NCBI RefSeq assembly: GCF_000027225.1
Contig: NC_013892.1
Location: forward strand, 744,001-808,000
Direction of reading: 5' to 3'
Origin: Xenorhabdus bovienii SS-2004
GTDB lineage: Bacteria > Pseudomonadota > Gammaproteobacteria > Enterobacterales > Enterobacteriaceae
DNA: 64,000 nucleotides
The notes beneath the pieces were generated by a model. That model was not told the DNA's origin. It saw nothing but the letters and a program-made list of their open reading frames with translations, and ran no database searches. How positions within the stretch are numbered: position 1 is the stretch's first letter; every line of letters starts with the position of its first letter. This document shows positions 1 through 7,186 of this stretch, in pieces. The position numbers and the translations under genes are program-made.

Positions 1-345
1 AGTGAAAGTCACCTGCCATCGTGCCCGAACATAGGCCACAATTTGTGCGGTAGTGTGCATCAAATTTGCCATCAGATACTCAACTAATTCTGTTGTTTGT
101 TCGGCAGACAAACGGCTTTCAGAGCCCCCATTTTCAGGGGCGAGTTTTTCCTCAGAGAAGTAATCTTTCAGATGGCGGCTCACCGTACTTTCATGGATCC
201 GCAAAGCCTGAGCAATCATCTGGGCAGTCCAGCCTTCTGAGGCCAAAAGCACGGCCTTGATGCGGTCACGTACTCGTCCATCGCGAGTCGTATCATGCAT
301 CAATTCGAGGGCGTCTTTTTGGGCATCTGTTAGATTAATTTTCAT
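1..345 (-). CDS. IS630 transposase, N-terminal part (copy 1)
   Basis: Partial transposase running off the left edge of the window. The visible part is the DNA-binding half with the helix-turn-helix around EGWTAQMIAQALRIHESTVS. The catalytic DDE residues would lie beyond the edge. The start is taken at the MKINLTD methionine, as in the full copy at 2637. Confidence 0.85.
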   Translation of the reverse strand, partial: MKINLTDAQKDALELMHDTTRDGRVRDRIKAVLLASEGWTAQMIAQALRIHESTVSRHLKDYFSEEKLAPENGGSESRLSAEQTTELVEYLMANLMHTTAQIVAYVRARWQVTFT

Positions 346-403
346 GGGCGCAATCATGATCTGATACAAATGAAAAATCAAGCATCTTCAATGACGACGG
401 GTA
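1..403 (-). mobile_element. IS630-family element, copy 1 (cut by window edge)
   Basis: This is the left-hand 403 bp of the same element seen complete at 2579-3681, in reverse orientation. Its terminus reads TATACCCGTCG from 405 leftward, with TA at 404-405 as the target duplication. Positions 345 down to 1 encode the first 115 residues of the transposase (N-terminal helix-turn-helix part) starting at MKINLTDAQ; no difference from the other copies was noticed in this stretch. The rest lies outside the window, so whether this copy is complete cannot be judged. Confidence 0.9.
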
Positions 404-476
404 TAGAATGAAAATTAGAATTTAATTAGTTATTATTTATCATTATAATAGGTGTTGTGTATTGTTCTCTCCTCCC

Positions 477-504
477 TCTCGCAACGTCTCCTAAAGTCTT
501 CTTT
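477..504 (+). repeat. att-like 28-bp repeat, left copy
   Basis: A 28-bp stretch beginning TCTCGCAACGTCTCC is repeated exactly, but inverted, at 5442-5469 just downstream of the tRNA-Ser gene. Positions 466-475 (TCTCTCCTCC) just before it also match the 3' end of that tRNA. Each copy sits upstream of an integrase gene, broken here and intact there, so it looks like an attachment-site flank. Confidence 0.6.
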
Positions 505-632
505 TCATAGAAAAATCAATAGATAACGATAACTCCAAGTCTCCTAACATCTCCTGAAAGCGACATGAAATTGTGCATAGTTTTGTGTATAGTTTTTCCT
601 ATACACATCTTCCTATACACACGGGTGAAATG

Positions 633-1087
633 ATGAAGCTAACAGACGTGGCAATCAAGAGAGCCAAGCCAGAAGCAAAATCTTATACGCTATCTGATGG
701 AAATGGGCTTTGGTTATTGATAGAACCGAACGGATCTAGAGGCTGGCGATTCCGTTATCGCTTTGAAGGTAAGCAGAAGATGTTATCTTTAGGCACTTAT
801 CCTGAAGTACCTTTAGCAGAGGCAAGGAAAAGGACAGCAGGGTGCCGTTCTATGATTGCTGATGGCATTAATCCTTCTGAAAATAGAAAGCAGAAGAAGA
901 GGGAGAGTGTCATCATGTCTGAAAATACTTTTGAAAAAATTACTCGTGAATGGTACGAAAAACGTAAGGATAGGTGGTCAGCAGGGTATCGCGCTGACAT
1001 GATGAGTGCTTTGAAAATGACGTCTTTCCTTATATTGGTAATAGGCCAATAGCAGATATAAAACCCCTCGAACTGCTGGATGTCCTA
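633..1087 (+). pseudogene. P4-type integrase, truncated and frameshifted
   Basis: The N-terminal ~150 codons are closely related to the intact integrase at 4089-5303 (start MKLTDVAIKRAKPEAKS). Around 1010 a one-base deletion leaves the frame: the expected phrase DVFPYIGNRPIADIKP continues in another frame to about 1087. There the homology stops in the middle of the core-binding domain and tail-protein sequence begins. The entire catalytic domain with the Arg, His and Tyr residues is missing, so this cannot recombine. The upstream region carries repeats of the TGTATAGTTTTT kind, as does that of the intact copy, so the promoter/att region is homologous too. Confidence 0.85.
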
Positions 1088-2283
1088 ATCAATCCCCGTG
1101 GACGGCGTTCACTCGTGGGGAGTCGTCTTCGGATGCGAACTGGATCATTGATGCGGCTGGTAATGAGTTCCTTTCCAACACAGCAGGCCAGCAGTTGCAG
1201 GAGCAGATTGATACCAACATTGAAGGAATGTTGATTAATTCCGCCGCCGCGAATGGCAACAGTCAATACTTTATGCGCCAGAACGGGGAAATGAAATCGG
1301 AAATTGTCAAGGTTCGGAACTTCACTGTGACTGAGACAAAATCGTTGGCTGAAAAGATTGATACGGTCAAGGCAACGGCCGATAAGAGCTGGGCAGCGGT
1401 ATAGTATACCATACAGACGGTTTTTGACCTGAAAGAAGTCACCGCATTGGCAACATGGGACATTAAAGTGGGTATCAAAGATGCCAGCGGAAATTATCAC
1501 GGAGCGGGGATGGTTATTGGTGCTCAGATGGTGAATGGTCAAGTGAGAACGGATATTGGTTTTAATGCCAATAATTTTACCTTCGTCAATCCCGCAAATA
1601 ACAAATTCGAACCCTTTGTGGCAGCTAAAAATGGTCAGTTGTTTATTCGGGATGGATTTATAGAAGATGGCAGTATTACCAATGCCAAAATTGGCAATTA
1701 CATCCAATCCAGAAATTATATCACGGGTCGGGCAGGGTGGAAAATTGACAAAGGCGGCTCGGCAGAATTCAACCATGTTATTGTTCGCGGGGAGATACAT
1801 GCAACCAGTGGCACGTTCACCGGAACAATAAAGGGCGCTGATGGCTATTTTTCCGGCGCAGTATATGCGACCAAAATTGTGGGTGACGTTGTGTCTGTTA
1901 CGTTGGGGAATGTATCATTAGGCAACCGTGACAGCATTTTTTTTCATAAAAGACTAACGGAATCTATGCCGTTTGATCGGGTTTTTATTTATGGATCGAT
2001 AATGACTCAGCGTTACGTCGGATCTTTGGGTGGTTCGGGGGAGGCATCCGTTTCGGTATACGTTAATAATGCGCATGTGGCTGGGCAAAACTTTTTCATG
2101 GAGTCTTCTGATAGCGTCCCGCAGTGTATTTCCGGCACGTTGTTTACACCCCCTATAACCATCCCCGCCAATACAACGCCGACCATTAAAGTCGTTCTCA
2201 CAACCCACGGCACGGGCATTACATACCCTACTACCGGTATTGGTATGCTGTTTAAGGCCAGTAGTCAGTGGTCTAACATGTAA
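1088..2283 (+). pseudogene. Phage tail-tip protein J-like, C-terminal remnant
   Basis: One reading frame from about 1084 to 2283 encodes the C-terminal part of a lambda-J-type host-specificity/tail-tip protein. Recognisable are the coiled region (QLQEQIDTNIEGML), the block SITNAKIGNYIQS and the block GWKIDKGGSAEFN, followed by RGEIHATSGTF, typical of the DUF1983/J C-terminus. An in-frame TAG at 1402-1404 breaks it (probably CAG to TAG), and the front of the gene is replaced by the integrase fragment. It ends at a normal stop with a strong terminator 70 bp later. It is a prophage fossil; expression as two peptides is possible but unlikely to be useful. Confidence 0.8.
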
Positions 2284-2352
2284 ATATTAATTTCATTAGC
2301 TAAAGTATACCGCAGTAGCGCAGCATTTTAGATTCAAGGAAGGTAAATACAT

Positions 2353-2383
2353 AAGAATGGCGATATAAATCGCCATTCTTTTT
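2353..2383. terminator. Bidirectional terminator
   Basis: A perfect 12-bp stem, AAGAATGGCGAT / ATCGCCATTCTT with loop ATAA, is followed by a T run on the plus strand and by an A/T-rich flank on the other side. It separates the convergent J-like remnant (plus) and the split unknown gene (minus). Confidence 0.85.
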
Positions 2384-2578
2384 AATGGAAATATTGCAGT
2401 ACTTTGCTCCACCATTTTTTATGGTTTATATCTATGTCATAAGCACTTTCAAAATCTCCAACGACTACAATATAAAAGTGTGTGTCCAATATATCTTGTG
2501 GGTTTTTTTCTGGTAATGTAGGATTTCCTTCAAAAAATGAGTACATATTCATCATCTTGAAAGGTGACGTTTGGCCTA

Positions 2579-3681
2579 TACCCGTCGTCATTGAAGATGC
2601 TTGATTTTTCATTTGTATCAGATCATGATTGCGCCCATGAAAATTAATCTAACAGATGCCCAAAAAGACGCCCTCGAATTGATGCATGATACGACTCGCG
2701 ATGGACGAGTACGTGACCGCATCAAGGCCGTGCTTTTGGCCTCAGAAGGCTGGACTGCCCAGATGATTGCTCAGGCTTTGCGGATCCATGAAAGTACGGT
2801 GAGCCGCCATCTGAAAGATTACTTCTCTGAGGAAAAACTCGCCCCTGAAAATGGGGGCTCTGAAAGCCGTTTGTCTGCCGAACAAACAACAGAATTAGTT
2901 GAGTATCTGATGGCAAATTTGATGCACACTACCGCACAAATTGTGGCCTATGTTCGGGCACGATGGCAGGTGACTTTCACTGTCGCAGGAATGACGAAAT
3001 GGCTTCACCGTCAAGGTTTCAGCTACAAGAAGCCAATGGGTGCTCCGCATAAATTTGATGCGGATAAACAGCAACAGTTTATTGAAACCTACAACGCGCT
3101 GAAAGAAGAATGTGGCCAGAATGCGCCTATTTTATTTATTGATGCGGTTCACCCGACCCTGTCCACAAAATTAAGTTATGGCTGGATGAAGAGCGGGCGG
3201 AAGCACGTCAAAGTGGTTGAAACCACAGGCAGTCGTACTCGACTCAACATCATGGGTGCCCTTAATTTACAACGGATTGAAGAGACTATTGTTCGTGAAT
3301 ATCCGACGATTAACGCGAAAAATGTCGTCCTTTTTTTCGGCTCAATCCGGGAAACCTATCCACTTTCGCAAAAAATCCACATTATTCTGGATGGTGCGGG
3401 TTATCACCGTTCCGGAGTCGTCCAATTTTTTGCCGAGGTTTTGAATATTGAGTTGCACTACCTGCCGCCTTACAGCCCTAATCTCAACCCGATTGAGCGA
3501 TTATGGAAGTATGTGAATGAGCAGGTACGAAACAATGTCTATTTTCCGGATACCAAAACATTCCGTGAAACGCTGCGCCACTTTTTTCATGTCACATTGC
3601 CAGAAAAAGCGAAAGAACTCACCACTCGGTTGACTGATAACTTCCAGATTTTAAAACCCGCATCTTCAAGTTAATTGCGTA
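2579..3681 (+). mobile_element. IS630-family element, copy 2 (complete, 1103 bp)
   Basis: This is a complete element with imperfect inverted ends (TACCCGTCG… and …AATTGCGTA) and TA target duplications at 2577-2578 and 3682-3683. The inner part of both termini carries TTGAAGATGC facing inward. It encodes a single transposase. The length equals that of copy 3 once the nested IS66 element is removed from the latter, which confirms the boundaries. It interrupts an unknown 152-aa gene. Confidence 0.93.
2637..3674 (+). CDS. IS630-family transposase
   Basis: A full-length 345-aa cut-and-paste transposase for IS630/Tc1-mariner type elements that insert at TA. An N-terminal helix-turn-helix (about residues 20-60) is followed by a winged-helix part with TKWLHRQGFSYKKP. 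The DDE catalytic core has Asp169 (LFIDAVHP), Asp252 (IILDGAGYH) and Glu287 (NPIERLWKY), so D252 and E287 are 35 residues apart as usual for the family. The start is taken at MKINLTD; in-frame upstream starts at 2628 (ATG) and 2601 (TTG) are possible. No frameshift or stop is visible, so this copy may be active. Confidence 0.9.
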   Translation: MKINLTDAQKDALELMHDTTRDGRVRDRIKAVLLASEGWTAQMIAQALRIHESTVSRHLKDYFSEEKLAPENGGSESRLSAEQTTELVEYLMANLMHTTAQIVAYVRARWQVTFTVAGMTKWLHRQGFSYKKPMGAPHKFDADKQQQFIETYNALKEECGQNAPILFIDAVHPTLSTKLSYGWMKSGRKHVKVVETTGSRTRLNIMGALNLQRIEETIVREYPTINAKNVVLFFGSIRETYPLSQKIHIILDGAGYHRSGVVQFFAEVLNIELHYLPPYSPNLNPIERLWKYVNEQVRNNVYFPDTKTFRETLRHFFHVTLPEKAKELTTRLTDNFQILKPASSS

Positions 3682-3973
3682 TATGCCAAGCAATTCAAGT
3701 GCTCTATTAATAGATATTGTGGATATGAAATCATTAATAATCTTATGTGACTCATTAATTTTCATATCAAATGCAAACTTTTCTAAAATCTTCTCACATT
3801 TTTTTGCCGATTCCATTTTATCCTCAATGGAATCGCTGCTTACTGTGCGAGAAGCTAACATGCACAACCTTATATCCCAGTAAAACTGAAGAGTTTCTCC
3901 TGCATGATAATTGATTAAATCAAAATCAATCGATGTAACATCCATACGTCACCTCTCGCCCTCTTTTAGTAGG

Positions 3974-4029
3974 AGCTATGCCAGCTAGTAGAGGTGTACT
4001 AGTTTTCGGAGATCAGCCTAGGCATAGCT
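3974..4029. repeat. Inverted repeat downstream of integrase
   Basis: The arms AGCTATGCC (3974-3982) and GGCATAGCT (4021-4029) are perfectly complementary and separated by 38 bp. It lies between the integrase stop and the start of the split unknown gene, so it could be a weak terminator or a protein-binding site of the element. No T run distinguishes it as a terminator. Confidence 0.35.
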
Positions 4030-4088
4030 TTATTCTTTAATGTCTTGGATAGTCTACTAAAGACAATTATAACTGTCTATTTGTCCAG

Positions 4089-5303
4089 TTAAATACTCTT
4101 CCCAAATTTGCCATGTATCACATTTTCACCTCGTTCGAGTGTTTCCATGTAGTCGGCATACCACTGCAGCATTTCCCTACGACCATCTAAATACTGGGCG
4201 TGATTGTAGGTTCCTCGAATGCTGTTCTTATCAACATGAGCAAGCTGTGCTTCAATCCATGCGGTGTTGTAGCCTTGTTCGTGCAATATAGTGCTCATGG
4301 TGTGCCTAAAACCGTGACCTGTGGCTCTACCGCTATAACCCATACGCCTAATCATCGTATTTAATGCCATATCAGATATATGCTTTCTATAATCAGTACG
4401 GCTAGGAAAAATATATTGATAACTACCGCTGATTGGGTGTATCTGTTTCAGTAACTCAATAACCTGTTCAGACAATGGCACTATATGAGGGCGGCGCATT
4501 TTCATTTTTTCGGCCGGAATTTCCCATATACCAATATCAAAATTAATTTCTGACCACTCAGCCTTTCTTAATTCACCTGGTCGAACTCCGGTTAATATAA
4601 GAATCCGTAAAGCCACTCTAACAATCTGGCTTCCCATATATTTATCTATAGAAGAAAGGAATTCTGGTAACTCGCTTACTGAAAGATGTGCGTAGTGTTC
4701 ACGCTTATGAGGAACAAAGGCACTAGCTAAATCTGGCGCTGGATTATACTCCGCCCTGCCCGTAATAATGGCGTACTTCCAAACTTCACCGCAACGCTGA
4801 CGGACTTTCTTCAATTTCTCAGTTGTGCCGCGCTTTTCCATAACAGAAAGCACTTCGAGTAGTTCCATTGGTTTAATGTCAGCAATCGGGCGATCACCTA
4901 TATAAGGAAACACATCTTTTTCGAATGCGTCCATCATGTCGTCACGATAACCGACAGACCATCTATCTTTTCTACCTTCGTACCATTCGAGAGCGATATT
5001 TTTAAATGTATTCTCAGACTGGCTAATTGATGCGACTTTCTCCGCTTTTCTGGCCTCACTCGGATTGATGCCGTTAGCTACCTGTTTTCTAGCCTCATCT
5101 CTTTTAGCTCTTGCCTCAGTGAGAGTTACAACTGGGTAGATACCTAACGATATCATTTTAGTTTTACCTGTGAACTGATAACGATAGCGCCAACCTTTAG
5201 ACCCATTAGTTTCAACTAACAAAGATAGCCCGTTACCGTCCGCCAGCATATATGATTTTTCTTTTGGCTTGGCTCGCTTGATTGCCATGTCTGTCAGCTT
5301 CAT
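4089..5303 (-). CDS. P4-type tyrosine integrase
   Basis: A 404-aa site-specific recombinase of the P4/IntS type that inserts genomic islands at tRNA 3' ends. The N-terminal part is the DUF4102-like arm-binding domain (MKLTDMAIKRAKPKEKS… SLGIYPVVTLTEAR), followed by the core-binding domain (about 100-200) and the catalytic domain. The catalytic set is visible: Arg241 (GVRPGELRKAEW), His330/Arg333 (HGFRH), His356 (AHVDKN) and Tyr366 (GTYNHAQYLDGR). The length is normal and there is no lesion. It starts at 5303, 175 bp from the tRNA-Ser it presumably targets, reading in the same direction as the tRNA. The upstream region has TGTATAG repeats that could bind integrase or repressor. Confidence 0.93.
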   Translation of the reverse strand: MKLTDMAIKRAKPKEKSYMLADGNGLSLLVETNGSKGWRYRYQFTGKTKMISLGIYPVVTLTEARAKRDEARKQVANGINPSEARKAEKVASISQSENTFKNIALEWYEGRKDRWSVGYRDDMMDAFEKDVFPYIGDRPIADIKPMELLEVLSVMEKRGTTEKLKKVRQRCGEVWKYAIITGRAEYNPAPDLASAFVPHKREHYAHLSVSELPEFLSSIDKYMGSQIVRVALRILILTGVRPGELRKAEWSEINFDIGIWEIPAEKMKMRRPHIVPLSEQVIELLKQIHPISGSYQYIFPSRTDYRKHISDMALNTMIRRMGYSGRATGHGFRHTMSTILHEQGYNTAWIEAQLAHVDKNSIRGTYNHAQYLDGRREMLQWYADYMETLERGENVIHGKFGKSI

Positions 5304-5441
5304 AAATCACCAATATTGTATAGGAAAATTGTAGAGGGAATTTCTATACAAAAAACTATACAACAAATTGCATAGATTTAGGAAGACGACGCTAGACCTT
5401 GGGAGAGTTAGATATTGAAGTTTTCTTTGATTTTACTGAGG

Positions 5442-5469
5442 AAAGAAGACTTTAGGAGACGTTGCGAGA
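5442..5469 (-). repeat. att-like 28-bp repeat, tRNA-side copy
   Basis: Exact inverted copy of 477-504, lying 9 bp beyond the CCA end of the tRNA-Ser gene and just upstream of the intact integrase. This position is where the attachment site of a tRNA-targeting island is expected. The opposite orientation of the two copies is not that of normal attL/attR and points to a rearrangement. Confidence 0.6.
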
Positions 5470-5477
5470 AGTAGAAG

Positions 5478-5565
5478 TGGCGGAGGAGGAGAGATTCGAA
5501 CTCTCGGATGGTTTCCCATCGGCGGTTTTCAAGACCGCTGCCTTCAGCCGCTCGGCCACCCCTCC
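5478..5565 (-). tRNA. serT: tRNA-Ser (UGA anticodon)
   Basis: An 88-nt tRNA on the minus strand. The acceptor stem is GGAGGGG/CTCCTCC with discriminator G and encoded CCA at 5480-5478. The anticodon arm GCGGTCTTGAAAACCGC has anticodon TGA. There is a long class-II variable arm (GATGGGAAACCATC), and the T arm is GAGAGTTCGAATCTCTC. The position next to tusE matches serT in E. coli (yccA between them is missing here). Its 3' end is flanked by the integrase module and probably served as the island's attachment site. Confidence 0.96.
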
Positions 5566-5747
5566 GCGATGTCGAGCACTATAAACATCACTGTTCTCAA
5601 TGTAAAGTACTTATCTGTTCAACTGCCGTCAAATTACTCACATTACTATCCATTGGCTTATTTCTTCAGCAGATTTGGCGATCTTTCTTGGGAATAATGG
5701 TGATTTTTGCTAAATTGCTCCCATCGTTATTGGATGGTTAAAGAGTT

Positions 5748-6077
5748 ATGTTGGTATTTAAAGATCGTGCGATCGAAACTGATGCACAAGGTTATCTGAA
5801 AAACAGCAGTGACTGGCAAGAAGATATGGCGTCACTACTTGCCGAACAGGAAGATATCACCTTGACCGAACAGCATTGGGAAGTCATACGTTTTGTACGT
5901 AAATTCTACGAAGAATTTAATACTTCTCCCGCTATTCGTATGTTAGTCAAAGCAATTTCACAAAAATATGGTGAGGAAAAAGGAAATAGCCGTTATCTCT
6001 ATCGTCTGTTTCCTAAGGGGCCTGCAAAACAGGCAACCAAAATTGCAGGCCTCCCAAAACCGGTAAAATGTATCTGA
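5748..6077 (+). CDS. tusE: Sulfurtransferase TusE
   Basis: A 109-aa DsrC/TusE-family protein. It accepts persulfide sulfur from the TusBCD complex and passes it to MnmA for 2-thiolation of the wobble uridine (mnm5s2U34) of Lys, Glu and Gln tRNAs in the cytoplasm. The family's essential penultimate cysteine is present as Cys108 in the C-terminal KPVKCI, and the stretch [22 protein letters not shown] is typical. The length is as in E. coli. It is convergent with yccX with only 17 bp between the stops; an AAAGAG sequence precedes the ATG. Confidence 0.95.
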   Translation: MLVFKDRAIETDAQGYLKNSSDWQEDMASLLAEQEDITLTEQHWEVIRFVRKFYEEFNTSPAIRMLVKAISQKYGEEKGNSRYLYRLFPKGPAKQATKIAGLPKPVKCI

Positions 6078-6094
6078 CCTATCAGCATCCGCCG

Positions 6095-6376
6095 CTAATG
6101 ACGGATGCTAAAATCAGTCATCTCCTCCTCCACTCCACAAAGCTGAGATTTAAAGTGCTCAACCTTAGCTCCCGGTGGCCCTCCCTGCTCCAGCCAATGT
6201 GCCAGCTTTTTAAGTTGCTCATCACTACTACAAGCAACAATTTTGACACTACCATCATTCATATTGCGAACATATCCCACTAGTTTATTTTTCTTTGCCC
6301 AACAATAAGTTTGATAACGGAAGCCGACTCCCTGTACCCGCCCATAAACATAAATAGTCATACCCTTTATAGCCAT
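6095..6376 (-). CDS. yccX: Acylphosphatase
   Basis: A 93-aa acylphosphatase that hydrolyses the carboxyl-phosphate bond of acyl phosphates. The first signature is YGRVQGVGFRYQ (phosphate-binding loop with the catalytic Arg) and the second is GYVRNMNDGSVKIV with the catalytic Asn. The start at 6376 (MAIKGMTIYV) is preferred over an upstream in-frame ATG because a clear GGAGG lies 8 bp before it and the length fits the family. In E. coli rlmI lies between this gene and hspQ, but here only 225 bp without a gene remain. Confidence 0.93.
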   Translation of the reverse strand: MAIKGMTIYVYGRVQGVGFRYQTYCWAKKNKLVGYVRNMNDGSVKIVACSSDEQLKKLAHWLEQGGPPGAKVEHFKSQLCGVEEEMTDFSIRH

Positions 6377-6535
6377 TATTTCGTCCTCCCTCCTGACAAG
6401 ATAATACGAACGTTGGCACGTCAAACCTACTTTTAGTATTGTATTTTATATATGCAACAGCTAACCTGAAATTATGAGGTGGCAGTCACATGCCATCTTG
6501 TTTGGTTACAAAAAATTCCGTTTACCGGGTATGCA

Positions 6536-6563
6536 CTTGAAATTTACCTTACTGCCCTTATAT
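6536..6563 (+). promoter_or_regulatory. Sigma-32-type promoter of hspQ
   Basis: CTTGAAA at 6536-6542, a 12-bp spacer and CCCTTATAT at 6555-6563 fit the heat-shock consensus (CTTGAAA, 11-16 bp, CCCCATNT). It lies about 40 bp before the hspQ start, and hspQ is a known heat-shock gene in E. coli. Confidence 0.6.
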
Positions 6564-6601
6564 AAGAATCTTTGCAAGGTTTCTTTGGAGGTGACTATAT
6601 G

Positions 6602-6919
6602 ATGATCGCCAGCAAATTCGGTATCGGTCAGCAAGTACGACATAAACTGCTAGGTTATTTAGGTGTTATTGTAGATATTGATGCTGAATATTCTTTAGAA
6701 CAGCCACAGGAAAATGATATAGCATCGAATGCTACCTTGCGGTCAGCCCCGTGGTATCACGTTGTAATGGAAGATGATGATGGGCAGCCAGTCCATACCT
6801 ATCTGGCAGAAGCTCAATTGGCTTATGAAACGTCAGATGATCATCCAGAACAATCTTCTCTAGATGAGTTGGCTGAATCCATTCGTAGTCAACTACAGGC
6901 TCCACGATTACGAAATTAA
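6602..6919 (+). CDS. hspQ: Heat shock protein HspQ
   Basis: A 105-aa HspQ (YccV), a small hemimethylated-DNA-binding/heat-shock protein that in E. coli is also a specificity factor for Lon. Conserved features are [21 protein letters not shown] at the start, [25 protein letters not shown] in the middle, and QLQAPRLRN at the end. It starts at the second of two adjacent ATGs, behind TGGAGGTGA. The length matches E. coli. A sigma-32-like promoter lies upstream and a strong hairpin terminator follows. Confidence 0.95.
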   Translation: MIASKFGIGQQVRHKLLGYLGVIVDIDAEYSLEQPQENDIASNATLRSAPWYHVVMEDDDGQPVHTYLAEAQLAYETSDDHPEQSSLDELAESIRSQLQAPRLRN

Positions 6920-6948
6920 ACCCCCTGTTATTATCCAAACAATCCCAG

Positions 6949-6986
6949 TAAGGCGATGAGTAGTAGACAACCATCGCCTTATTCAT
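6949..6986. terminator. Terminator after hspQ
   Basis: A perfect 10-bp stem, TAAGGCGATG / CATCGCCTTA, with a 13-nt loop, is followed by TTCATTTTT on the plus strand. It ends hspQ transcripts and also sits immediately downstream of the minus-strand yccU remnant. Confidence 0.8.
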
Positions 6987-7186
6987 TTTTCCATGGCCAA
7001 ACGAGGAATCTCAATTTTTGGGCAACAATCCATCACAACATTTAATCCTGTATTTTCTGCCAGTGATTTCGCTTCTTCATTACACGCCAACCATATCAAC
7101 CGACTGTGCAAAATCCGCCAATCTAGGGCTGACAGGAATGACGTGGTAACCCTGATTAAGAAAATATTCCATGACCTTATAGCTTG
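6983..7186 (-). pseudogene. yccU: yccU remnant (CoA-binding protein), deleted
   Basis: Fragments of the YccU/CoA-binding protein survive in order on the minus strand. SYKVMEYFLNQGYHVIPVSP starts right at the helD stop codon, then comes LADFAQSVDMVGV, and, in another frame, NEEAKSLAENTGLNVVMD followed by CCPKIEIPRLAMEK and a stop. Compared with the E. coli protein, the N-terminus is gone and two internal segments are deleted, the second with a frameshift. The gene is dead. The junction with helD marks a deletion that also removed mgsA and yccT, which lie between helD and yccU in E. coli. Confidence 0.8.

Larger units (their letters stand above)
2382..3945 (-). pseudogene. Unknown 152-aa gene split by IS630
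   Basis: The N-terminal part is at 3945-3682 (start MDVTSIDFDLINYHAG, with a GAGGTG Shine-Dalgarno) and the C-terminal part at 2576-2382 (...FFEGNPTLPEKNPQDILD... to WWSKVLQYFH). When the IS and one TA are removed, the two halves join exactly in frame (…LELLGI-GQTSPF…) to a 153-codon gene (459 nt). I do not recognise the family. There is no membrane segment or signal peptide, the protein is rich in Ile, Asp and Lys, and the DNA is AT-rich. Its position between the phage tail remnant and the integrase suggests a prophage cargo gene. Without the C-terminal half the shortened product would end in 20-odd residues read from the IS. Confidence 0.75.

Noticed and set aside
66..260. 64-codon ORF repeated at 66-260, 2722-2916 and 11686-11880
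   Set aside because: Antisense shadow of the IS630 transposase, repeated only because the IS is repeated.
1030..1800. 256-codon minus-strand ORF
   Set aside because: Antisense to the integrase/tail-protein remnants, whose plus-strand frame gives recognisable families.
405..3683. Inversion of 406-2576 by recombination between the inverted IS630 copies 1 and 2
   Set aside because: It would explain the inverted att repeat, but the flanks of copy 2 rejoin perfectly in frame into one gene, so copy 2 is at an original insertion site.
5508..5741. 77-codon plus-strand ORF
   Set aside because: Starts inside the tRNA-Ser gene on the opposite strand, with no recognisable product or ribosome site.
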